64,000 nucleotides of DNA from Rhizophagus clarus (Eukaryota; Glomeromycota; Glomeromycetes; Glomerales; Glomeraceae), in assembly GCA_015698045.1 (NCBI GenBank), contig BLAL01000286.1, positions 496,001 through 560,000 on the forward strand, written 5' to 3'. Shown here one piece after another: positions 31,188-41,359 of the stretch; position 1 is the stretch's first letter; each line of letters begins with the position of its first letter. The translations under genes and the position numbers were made by a program. The notes under the pieces are model-generated. The model was given only the letters and a program-made list of their open reading frames with translations, was not told the DNA's origin and searched no databases.

Positions 31188-32006
31188 TAGCTGTTGCTGC
31201 CTTTAATGCCGCTGCAAGATGTCAAGTTATGATAAATAAAATGACAGGTAGGTTTGCACCTGTTCCTGCCAATGATCCTTATGCAGCAGGTAATCCAGCT
31301 ATTAATACTGAACCTCTTTTTATAAATTGGTTGTGTGAAAAATATAGAGAAGTTACAGTAGGGACTAACCGAAGTGCTATATTTGCTCTTGTTAATGAAA
31401 AGTTTTTAGAAACAGATACTCCAGATAGTTATGAAAAACGAATCAAACCACTAGTACAAGCAATGCCAGATGCTGATGCCTTACCTTATCTATTTAATCA
31501 ATTGCCTTCTGATTTAGAAATGAGAGTTAGAATTGCTAATCCTGCTACAGTCATTGCATTTTTTACAGACTTGCGTAATATATGGCATAAAAGTGCAGGC
31601 AAAAGAATACAAGCTCATACAATAGCTTCAGTTAATTATATAGATCAACCACAAAAAGATGATTTTAAAATTTGTCTAGCAAGAGATTTGGCATATACAG
31701 GAATAGGAACAGATGATGCAACATTAGAAAATTTTATTTATGAAGAACTTAAAAAGAGATTAGGAGGTCAAACAGCTCATGTTAGAAAGAGTCCCTTTAC
31801 ACCCAGAAGTGTATATGCCACAAAGAAAGTTGTTAGAAAGGTAGTGCCAAAAGCATCTGCAAAGCAAACCCGATATTGTTCAGCATGTGAAAAGGCTGGT
31901 CATACAAAAATTAATTGTCCTAGACTTAAGCGAACTAAAAAAGTTAATTATGTATATCAAAATGAGGAAGAAGATCCTGAAGACTCTGAAGAAGAATACA
32001 TAGAAG
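31188..32006 (+). pseudogene. Gag capsid with CCHC knuckle, module 2
   Basis: The reading frame (ATG 31229; open from 31188) gives a helical capsid-like region (FINWLCEKYREV, SYEKRIKPLVQAM, YLFNQLPSDLEMRVRI), then a basic linker and a zinc knuckle CSACEKAGHTKINC (CX2CX4HX4C) and an acidic tail. The tail is cut at 32006 by hAT-like element 3 and resumes in frame at 33061 after one copy of the duplication. Gag packages nucleic acid into particles. There is no reverse transcriptase anywhere nearby. Confidence 0.75.
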
Positions 32007-33052
32007 TAAAGATGTGTCCGCAATACCCTAATTGCGGATTAATTGCGATTTGTGATATTGCAGAAAATTTCGGATTTTGAAGAATAATTATTCGCAAATC
32101 CGCAATCGCAAATAATCCGCAAATCCGCAAATAATCCGCAAATAATCCGAATAATCTCAAAAATTATGATTGACTGTAGATCATCTTCACATGATCATTT
32201 TTTTTAAAAAGTGGACAATTTTGTCCATTTTGTAAACTCATGAATCATGTTAATTTAATCTTCGCAATTAAATATAACCAAATTTATTTATATACTAAAA
32301 AGTGGACAATTTTGTCCATTTTGTAAACTCATGAATCATGTTAATTTAATCTTCGCAATTAAATATAACCAAATTTATTTATATACTAAAAAGTGGACAA
32401 TTTTGTCCATTTTGTAAACTCATGAATCATGTTAATTTAATCTTTGCAATAAAATATAACCAAATTTATTTATATACTAAAAAGTGGACAATTTTGTCCA
32501 TTTTGTAAACTCATGAATCATGTTAATTTAATCTTCGCAATTAAATATAACCAAATATATTTATATACTAAAAAGTGGACAATTTTGTCCATTTTGTAAA
32601 CTTATGAATTATGTTAATTTAATCTTCGCAATTAAATATAACCAAATTTATTTATATACTAAAAGTGGACAATTTTGTCCACTTATTCGCAAATTTGCGA
32701 TAATGTAAATTATTTGCAGATTTGCGGATTATTTGCGATACTATACAGATTTGCGGATTATTTGCGGGTTTGCAGATTTGCGGGTTATTTGCGGTACTAT
32801 AAATTATTTGCGGGTTATTTGCGGTACTATAAATTATTTGCGGGTTATTTGCGGTACTATAAATTATTTGCGGGTTATTTGCGGTACTATAAATTATTTG
32901 CGGGTTATTTGCGGGTTTGCGGATTATTTGCGGGTTTGCAGATTATTTGCGGGTTTGTGAATTATTTGCGGGTTTGCGAATTACTAAGCGCAATTGATTT
33001 CCAAAACCCACAATATTGCGGATTTTGGAAATCAATTGAGGACCCATCTTTA
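32007..33052. mobile_element. hAT-like non-autonomous element 3 (1046 bp)
   Basis: The ends TAAAGATGTGTCC and GGACCCATCTTTA match as inverted repeats with one or two mismatches over ~18 bp. The 8-bp direct repeat CATAGAAG flanks both sides (31999-32006, 33053-33060). The interior has five ~91-bp units (AAAGTGGACAATTTTGTCCA...) at 32.20-32.69 kb and ~30-bp units (GCGGTACTATAAATTATTTG) at 32.79-32.91 kb. It shares subterminal CAATATTGCGGATTTTGG with element 2. No transposase. Confidence 0.93.
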
Positions 33053-34236
33053 CATAGAAGAATATATAGAGAATTCTGAAGAAGATGAAGTAGAAGAAGA
33101 TGACGAATATATTGATACTGATGAATCCCGAAACTGCTATGCTGTAAAAAAAAGTGGTACAAAGTGGAGTACCTATGAAAACAGCAACCAAGAAGTCCCC
33201 TACTTCCAAGTCTCGTGCTAGCAAAGCACCTATTGGCAGAGCATCAGGCAATATAATCATGACTACAGAACAAGTTTACCAGATAGTTTTAAAATCTATA
33301 ATATCAATAATCCCATATTGTCCTAAAGAGATTCTTGTAGAAATTTTGAAATTTATTAATATAATATATCCCAAATTAAAAGACCCAAGCCTAAATAGTG
33401 TTATGGAAAATGATACCGTTAAAAGAAGGGAGGTAGCATGGAAGAATGTTACAAGCAAAGTTCAAGATGTCTTGTTTCTGCTAATGCAGGCCACAAATGC
33501 CGAACAGAAACTTCTTTTACAAGTCCCAGACAATAAAGAATCTGTCCAGAACGCTTCCAACCCAAATGAAGATATAGTTATAGCAGATTCTACTAAAGTA
33601 AAGGAAATTAATACTTCATCCTCTAGTCATGTTTTGCCAGAGAACATGTGAAGTGTCTCAACGGCCCGGCTAGAGCATGCTATTAAGGCTTATGCATCAG
33701 CTCAAAAAAAAAATAGCCAAATATATTGGCCAAAGCCTTTGGAGATAAATTTTCTTCAAATAAAGGATGCCGATGATGTTGCAACCATCTCCTGTAGGGT
33801 AGGAAATGTGACTATACCCTATGCAATGATTGATAGTGGATCAGACTCATCAATAGTCTCAGAAAATGTTGCAAAGCATTTGGGTCTAAAAATAGATAAG
33901 AAAAAGATTCATAGACTTAATGGAGTTGCAAGTAAGTCCCATTCTCTTAGTACAGTTAATAGTGTTCCTGTAACTATTGAGGATGGAGAAACTAGAGACA
34001 CCATTTCAGATGAATTTTCTGTCGTTCCTACAGAATATGATGATAATGGAAAAGAACTATCCCTATTTATTCTTGGAACTCAATGGCAGTATCGTGCAGG
34101 ATGGGAACCCTTAGTAAAGGGGGAATTCAAGGCAACTCAAAATGGGAAGACTATTACCATCCCCCTATCAGTTCACAAGTCCCAGCGAAATGTCTTTACT
34201 GTGGAAAAACAACCAGAACCTGTAAAAAAAAACTAG
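33053..34236 (+). pseudogene. Gag tail and retropepsin-like protease, module 2
   Basis: After the element, the acidic Gag tail (YIENSEEDEVEEDDEYIDTD) continues to ~33150. In an A8 run the frame then shifts into 33154-34236. That frame has a Ser/Lys linker and a helical domain, an in-frame TGA at 33652-33654, and then an aspartic protease: YAMIDSGSDSSIVS (catalytic DSG), a flap region and a later hydrophobic strand (LSLFILGTQW). Retropepsins mature Gag. It ends in TAG immediately after a slippery heptamer. It is convergent with the polymerase. Confidence 0.75.
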
Positions 34237-34511
34237 CTGATCGAACTTGTCAGTATTGCTTTAAAGAGTTTTGCTATCCATCTATTCTTAAACGTCATCT
34301 AAGATTAAAAAATATGTGCAGTAAACAGGCTAGTCAAGCAACTGATCAGATTAGTCTAGCAAGTGAGCGGGTTAGTCCAACAAGTGATCAGGTTAGTCTA
34401 GCAAATGAGCAGGTTAGTCCAACAAGTGATCAGGTTAATCTTGCAAGTAATCAGATTAGTGATCAGTTTAATAAAAAAAATATGATGCCTATTCGTCTGT
34501 TACTAGCTTAG
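34227..34511 (+). CDS. -1 frame extension: zinc finger and Gln/Ser repeats
   Basis: The protease frame ends in A-AAA-AAC-TAG (34227-34236), the textbook -1 slippery heptamer placed right at the stop. In the -1 frame 92 further codons are open: CQYCFKEFCYPSILKRH...C, a C2HC finger resembling the one at the polymerase N-terminus, then four ~14-residue repeats (SPTSDQVSLANEQV). No ATG is near the junction, so frameshifting would be the natural way to make it. A lost base in the A9 run is the alternative. Confidence 0.45.
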   Translation, partial: KKLADRTCQYCFKEFCYPSILKRHLRLKNMCSKQASQATDQISLASERVSPTSDQVSLANEQVSPTSDQVNLASNQISDQFNKKNMMPIRLLLA

Positions 34512-34934
34512 ACAGGCATCCAGAAAGTATATTTTTTTTCAAATACTTATACTATCCTTTGCTTTTTCCCATTTCTTAGCCCAAAATTCAGTATCTCCCC
34601 AGTTCCCTGCCAGTTCCTTGATAGTTCTAGGAATGTTCCAGGAATGTTCCAGGAACTATAGAAGGATTAGTTTGCAGATTTCTCATGATTTTATTTATTT
34701 GATAAGCATATTTATGATTATACATGAATTAAAAAAAAAAGAGAAAGGCCTAATATAGGTGAACTTTATTATTATATATATGCAGATCTCTTAAGGGCTA
34801 ATTACATATCAAATTTATTTCAGAGAATGTGAACCGAGTTCACAATGTCACGTGCATAGCGCAGTAAATAATATTATTATGTCAGAAAAATAATATAATA
34901 ATGTATGTGATCTGACTACACATCACTATTTAGC
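34512..34934. terminator. spacer between convergent genes with inverted repeat
   Basis: Between the protease extension and the polymerase stop there is an inverted repeat, ATAGTTC (34621-34627) / GAACTAT (34653-34659), with GGAATGTTCCA copies in the loop. It could be a transcript 3'-end structure for both genes. The rest is AT-rich without a gene. Confidence 0.3.
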
Positions 34935-37900
34935 TTATGCCTGAAGGCTAGATATGTGAGACACACATTCGTTTAGATATTTCTCCGGGAGCTTGGCCCT
35001 CATAGCTCTTTTTTCTGCCTGTTCATGAGAAATATCAGCTTTTACCATATTCTTATAAAACATAATGCGCCAATTGAAATATGGTAAAGTAGTTATTCCA
35101 TCTGATAGGATCCAGCGCTTAGTATCTATGGGACAGAGTGCTTTTTTCTCAGACTCAACCAGAGATAATATGTGGTCCTTTGATCGGAAACCAACATTTT
35201 TGGTATGGAATACTTCCTTACCAAAGAGACAGTCTTGATAGACTAGAGTCATGGGGTCTGCATCAGCTTGCATAGCTTTTTGCTCTGATAGTGAAGACTT
35301 ATCTATTGGATCATCTAGAAGGAACCCTTCTAAGCTTGGCATATATGTGTCTGTTGCCATTTCTTCCATACCCTTCTTACTAATCCCCTTATGCTTAGAC
35401 CTTGTAGACTTATCGGCTAAGACATAATGGTAAGACTTGGCTCGAATGTGAAAAGATTCTGTGATTACATTACCTGGAGTCTCATCCTTGAAAAGCCCAA
35501 TAGTCTTAGTGTCATTGAGATCGAAGAGATCTGGATGCTCAGCCATATCTTTATAGATATCTTCAGTCTCGACTTGGAATATAAAGGAATCTGTATCCAT
35601 ATAATCAAGCTGGGCATTATCACCATATCTCTCCTTTACATATCCATACCAGAATCGATACATATGGAGCTTGCTAAGACCCAAGACAGATGCCCCAACA
35701 ATGATGAGTTTATTGAGATTCACACTAGCCTTTCCCATATGCGCACCTACTAGCGTATCTCCAATTGGACGTCCATACTTAAATCTTGGCCTACTGACTT
35801 TCTTCCAGAATGCCTTTTCATCCTGCTCATCATTTAACTTTATAAGCTTGACATCCTGGTATTTGCGGACATTCTCCATAGTCTTGCCATATACTGAGTT
35901 ATTCATGAGCTTGAAGAAGTCTTTTTCAAAGGCATTCTTAGCTCCTTGACGTTTCTCAGTATTAAATGCAATATATGGGGCTAACCAGTTAGTCTGGTCA
36001 AAAGAAAGGATCTCTGAAACTTCATCTATAATCATGCCTAATTTCACATAGTATTGGAGCTCTAAGTAATGGATGACATAATCCTTTCTCAGGCCAAGGT
36101 GGGGGACTAACTTTTCTGTCTTAGAGAAGCGTCCTCCATCCAAGTTATTTACAAGCTTCTCATTATATGGGCTAAGCCAATCCTTTTCTACTGCAACATT
36201 CTCCACGGCTGGAGGTAAGTCTCTCAAATAATCATGGGTCTTGAGAGGGAAGTGAGACTTAATATTTAAGAAATATCTGCGTGAGGCATTTGCCTTAGTC
36301 TTAAGAATTTTTTCAAGATATTTCTTTTGCATAGCAGGGTTTTTTAGAAGGTATTCCCGGCTAGCCTCCCATTGATAATTTCCTATAGGTGAGAACTGAC
36401 TCATCGCCCAGCCATAGAGATTATTTGCGTCCACATATGAGATCCATGATGTGGGTTTGGATGGGTTGAATGCCTGACCCATCTTGGGATTATTGGCTTT
36501 GAAATATCGCTTACAAGCCTTAGAGATGCCACCCCTCTTGGCCTTTTCGATAAAGTCATGCATCGACATATCTGTAAATAGCTCGATCTTAACCCCAGTT
36601 TTCTTGAGCATAGCATCCCAGGATAAGGATGGAGCAGAGACATAGTGGCTGGGATCGAACTCATAATATTTTATGCATGTCTTTCAGAATTGGGTCCAGA
36701 CATCTGCAAGAGAGAGTACATCAATTTTAAGATAAAGATCATGGTACTCACCTAGATTTTTACAGCCATATGTTTTCCATACTTTTTGTGCATGGTGGTA
36801 GTCTTCCTGTGAGATCTTTCCTGTTAGAGTTGTAGTAAATTTGTGAATTGGTGGGAGTTCAGTCTCTAAGAATCTATCTTAAGAATCGAAATAGTCATAA
36901 CAATATATTCCCTTATGAGTTGCTAGGGAAATTTGGCCAGGAGTAAAGCCTTTAAAGTGCTGGCTGGTAATGGGATGGTTGTCGCCCAAGTTTTTTGTGA
37001 GATTCGCCAAGCTATTGTTTATGAACTGCTGGCTATCGATATATTTGAGCTGACCTACCTTCATGGACTTATATTGCTCAAATGTCTCAGCTATTACCTT
37101 AATCTGATGCGCATTGACTGAACGTCCAACAGATTCACAGACTAAGTGAGAGTCATAGCCCCTAAAGTTATGAAAGACTACTGGGATTGGGGTCTTCCAT
37201 GGCTCGATTTGGAGTTTAAGATTGCAATCTCTATGTGCAGACCCTCGAAACTTACCTGTGATATGGCAGTGGTCCCAGACTTTATCAGCCTTAGCTTTTT
37301 CACTAGCAATTGCCTTGGTCGCTTTTTTACTTTCTAAGCGTTCTATTTCCTCTGTATCTATAGTGAACTTACCTTTACAGATCCAACAGGTATCAGCCTC
37401 AGCGAATTTCTTTTTATCTTCTTCTGTCATAATGCATTTATGCTTAATGGCTAGAACATTATTTATTTCTATTAACTCCTGATCTATTCTTCGAACGAAT
37501 TCTTGGGTAGCATTTTCACCTTAGTATAGGTAAAGTCCCCATACGTCTCCAGTATCGATCCAGTAGACTAAATAGCAGAAACTGTTAGCATATTGCTCTG
37601 AAATCAAGCGGGGTTTTCCTCCATTTATTAGGCCAGGTTTTTTGTTTCCAGCTTCAAAATTGGCTATAATAACACATGGAGCATTGATCATCTGGCTATA
37701 GTTCTTGAACTGCTTGAAATCATTGACCCCTTTTACTGGTAGATTAACTCTCTGGGTTGCCTCTCCTAATCTGAAACAATGTTCTTGATGATGGACTAGG
37801 GTATTTTCTGATGAAAAGCTTTGGAAACATCTGTTGCAAAGATGCTTTTCACCATGATGCGCAGTATCTTTGAAAACAAGCCCATTAGGATTTTTAATCT

Positions 37901-39479
37901 AGAGGAAGTGATTCTTTTGTCCATACTTTTCTTCTTCAGACTTTGTAATATTGGTAAGAGCCATGAGGTGGATAACATGGGTTCTTTTTTCTTGACATTT
38001 ATTCGGATTATTATGCTTACAATTTTCTATTTTGCATGAATTTGGAATATAAATGTTCTTACTGGCTATTACTGGTTTAGGGGTAGCTGTTTCTTCTTTC
38101 CATTCCCAGACATTGATGGAGATATCTGGGTTCATTTCCTCTATCTTATTAAATATGCGTGGACAGATTGGAGTGAGCATGGGGATTCCATCTAGCTTGA
38201 CGACATTTAGGTAGGGCTTTAGTTTCATTGCTCGGAAGATTCGTTCAAGATGGTTTGTATCAGGCTGATCCTGATTTGCGAAATAGCATCCTAATGCACC
38301 TTGGAGACATTTTTCAGATAATGCATTTGTTTCTGGATCGATGAGACCTTTATTATCTGGATTAATGGTACACTTGGTATTGGCTAGCTTCTTGGATGTG
38401 GACTTATAAGACCCTCCAGTAGCTCGACTGTAAGTATATACCTCAATATAAAATATATCAATTCATACTAAAATCCAGTTAGATCCATTTTCTAAATATT
38501 CTTCTATTTTCTTATCTATTTCCCCATCAGAACTAGTTAAATGTTTATCTATGTAGTTCTCAGAGAGAAGAGCTCGTATTTCTCCTCTATACCATTTTTC
38601 ACTAATTATGATATAAGGTAAATCTTTTTCTTTTTTATAATATATACATTTTACAGCTATTGCTGACTTGATTTGTTCTTTCCTTCTAAACTCTGTTTGA
38701 AACACTCTTGTCATTTCTTGTCTAGCTGAAGCTATTAATTTAGGCATGTATGGAATTTCCTTATAGTTCTTTGCTCCTTCTACCATATCATTGAAAGCAT
38801 ATGCAGGGTTTGACCTTCTAGGTACTTTAGCTTCCCATTTGTTCATTAAAGACCAGTTTTGATGTGATCTTTCTAGATCTTTTCCAACCAGACCTTCTTC
38901 AAAATGTATGTCTCCTTCTGGTGCGTGATCTTCTATACTAGCTATTTTCTTCATACCTTCAAAGTATTCCGCAAGTTCTTCCTTGAAAGCCTCATTATCA
39001 GCTTATGATAAATCATGATGTAGACGCTGATATTCTTTTAAGTTTAGTGGCAAATCAAGTTCTTCGCCAGTAACTTCGAACCATCTTTGGCGCAATCTGG
39101 CACCCCATGTTTTCAGATGCTCTCTAGGCTTTCTTGCATGTCTATCAATAAACTTACCTTGAGTGACCTTGCTAGGTCCTGCCTGCTCTTCTCTATTTGC
39201 TTGGATTAATAGGTCAGGACCAGCTTTGGGATCATCCTCTTAATTTTTGTCTTGTGGAATAATAGTTTGAATAGGCTCAGGTTTCTCTCTTCTTCGATTC
39301 TTTCTTCAAGCATGGACTACTGGAGCACCCCCTTGGTTTTTGACCTGTGGGGTGGGGGTTTGAATAGGTATTGGCTTGCATTTAAACTTTCTATTTAAGT
39401 GCTCACGAAGTTTATTAGGATTTGCATACTCTTTTTCACATCGTTCACAAATTTGATTTTTTTTGTCACTTCTTGCCAT
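34935..39479 (-). pseudogene. protein-primed family B DNA polymerase (pPolB), 8 in-frame stops
   Basis: A single frame runs 1515 codons from ATG 39479 with no frameshift but stops near 39310, 39242, 39005, 38457, 37902, 37522, 36881 and 36690. The N-terminus has a C2HC finger (CERCEKEYANPNKLREH...C). The middle has an exonuclease motif now ANFEAG (residue ~607, Asp expected), an HNH-like Cys/His cluster (CWIC...DHCHITGKFRGSAHRDCN) and HNFRGYDSHL. Polymerase motifs are A (YVDANNLYGWAM, D~1017), B (KLMNNSVYGK) and C (YMDTDS, ~1295). Polintons, adenoviruses and linear plasmids replicate with this enzyme. Here it is a pseudogene unless stops are read through. Confidence 0.9.
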
Positions 39480-39613
39480 ACTGATTTGTATATAATACCT
39501 TTACAAATTTTTTATTTAATTAATTAATTCCCTAGGTGATGGTATATATTCAGGACAATATATTACCCTTACAGATTTTTTTCTTTAATTAATTATTTCC
39601 CTATATAGTGAAA
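39480..39613. promoter_or_regulatory. 134-bp divergent promoter, polymerase / Cys-rich gene
   Basis: This intergenic region lies between opposed ATGs. GTATTATATAC lies just upstream of the polymerase ATG on its strand, and CCCTATATAGTGAAA lies just upstream of the Cys-rich gene. The right half (from ~39555) is part of the inverted arm also found at 52.7 kb. Confidence 0.4.
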
Positions 39614-40440
39614 ATGATCGGAGAATATTTCTGTCCATACTTACTTAATACTGGCAAGGCCCATTGAGTCCCCTGCATGCAACCAGAAAGATGCCATTTA
39701 CATTGGAAGGCTAAGCCACGCATCCTTTGTAGTGAATGTGGTAAGCCTACTGGTTCTACTTCAGGACGGTGCCCATTGCATGTTAAAGGATACTATATGA
39801 TTCAATATGTTAACAGGCTTTGGGATAAGGCTCAGTGTACTCAGAATAGTTAGCAATTTTTTGTATGATTTAGAGGTGACACTTATAGGTGTAATTTTTT
39901 TTGTATGACTTATTTGACCTTATGATTTTATTAAGAAAATGGGTCTAGAATGGTTTTCTGCGTATTGTGAAATTATTTGTATGCTAGAATAAAGTAGAAT
40001 AATATTTAGAACTTTTTCCTGTTATCCATTTTTTCGTATGACTTAATTTTTTGTATGACTTATAAAATTTTTCGTATGACTTATTTGTCCTAATGTTTAG
40101 TAATAGAAATGGCTTTAGAATGGTTTCCTGCATATCGAAAAATTACTTATATGCTAGAATATAGTAGAATAATATTTAGAACTCTTTCCTGTTATCTATT
40201 TTTTTGTATGACTTAGCTTCACTAAGTCATACGAAAAAATTTTTGATTTTATCAATGAATCAGCTTTAGAATTAATTCTAGGATAATATAAAAATATGGT
40301 ATGCAAATTATGCTTGACAGGTCGAACCCTGAACACGCTTGGACACTTCGGTCCTCGGTGTTAAGAATTCTCCTGAAGGGCAAGCAATATAGCATACTTT
40401 TTTCATTATATTATTTGGGATTAAAAATCGGGCCAGCACA
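39555..40440 (+). repeat. inverted arm, left copy
   Basis: It matches 51880-52770 in reverse complement: promoter side (ATTACCCTTACAGATTTTT), the Cys-rich gene, several CGTATGACTTA words, ATTCTAGCATA-type words and finally ATTATTTGGGATTAAAA. The segment between ATGCAAATTA and GGGCAAGC (~40295-40385) differs completely between arms. Confidence 0.8.
39614..39853 (+). pseudogene. Cys-rich 79-aa gene, copy with a stop
   Basis: 80 codons, the same length as the intact copy at 52485-52724 on the other strand. In-frame TGA at 39665-39667 replaces GGA (a G-to-T change). Other differences are scattered substitutions. The Cys/His pattern is mostly kept. Confidence 0.85.
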
Positions 40441-40624
40441 TTAACAAAGATGGTGATCTCCTTTAACTTGAAAACTAAAAAATTGGGTAAAATAATATGT
40501 TAACAAAATTTGTGCCCCAGCCTGATTTAAAACTTAAATTCAATATCGTATTTTGATATATTTCCTGGTCTTGGAAATAAATTTGGGGTTAAAAAAAGAT
40601 TACATAAATTTTGTATATTGGGAA

Positions 40625-40887
40625 AGTAGCCAGGGGGATACTACATATCTGTATACCTATTCAGTGAAATCTGTCCCAAAACTCCCATTTGTGCCCTACT
40701 AGCTCTTAAAGAGAAATATGATGACCCTGAGTATCCTTTTGTATGGCCGAAATTATTAATCACTGATAGGGGTTCTGAATTTAAGGGACAATGTGAGGTA
40801 CTTATGATGGAACATAATGTAAAAATTCAGAAGGCTAAATCTAAGCGTACTATGGATATTATTGAACATCGGGAAAAATTTTAATCT
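40625..40887 (+). pseudogene. fragment of a second integrase (rve core)
   Basis: An open stretch encodes YLFSEICPKTP, then LALKEKYDDP and LLITDRGSEFKGQCE, with the second catalytic Asp and a following EF, then MDIIEH where the catalytic Glu helix begins. It breaks off at about 40868, where CGGGAAAAATTTTAATCTGC begins the next element. It is a different lineage from the chromodomain integrase at 10.4 kb. Its likely C-terminal counterpart is on the opposite strand at 53173-53720. Confidence 0.75.
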
Positions 40888-41359
40888 GCAGATCTGCACA
40901 ATTCTGCGGAGTACATTTCTGCGCAGATTTGAGACATGCCAATGCGCAGCACTGAAAAATTTCATGGATCTCTGCGCAGATCTGCAAGCACAAAAAAACC
41001 TGTGAAAATTTTTACAAATAAAACCTGCGAAATTTTTCAAAAACACTAATGCAAATTTACAATTAGGCAATGTTTTAACTTAACATTAACTAATATCAAT
41101 TTATTAATAAAGATATTTACAAATTTAAAAGTACAGTACATATACTAAACTATCCTATTTGCTAACTAAATGCACTAATTAAAAGTCTCCTTTTCTTTTT
41201 TTTTCTTTACAGACGTTCAAATTATGTTGTTGTTAATGGTTTGGACATTGTTCCAGTTGGTTCGATTCTAACAAACAACTTTAACTTCTTCAATCCAACT
41301 AAAGAAAAGCGAAATATTATCATTTAAATAAAAAAAAATGAAATAATTTCGAAGTTTAA

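Noticed and set aside
32675-33079. Tyr/Leu/Phe-rich 134-aa ORF
   Set aside because: It is a translation of the GCGGTACTATAAATT tandem repeat inside hAT-like element 3.
15191-34236. Complete Ty3 retrotransposons
   Set aside because: There are no LTRs, reverse transcriptase or RNase H next to either Gag-retropepsin module; the only reverse transcriptase in the window is the LINE's.
34935-39479. All stops fit C-to-T, taken as proof of RIP
   Set aside because: Every stop codon has a C-to-T precursor, so the fit is automatic. Only paralogue-supported changes (20950, 21160) count, and GGA-to-TGA at 39665 is a counter-example.
40310-40385. tRNA- or SINE-like sequence (GGTCGAACCCTG)
   Set aside because: There is no A box at proper spacing and no cloverleaf; the corresponding block in the other arm is unrelated.
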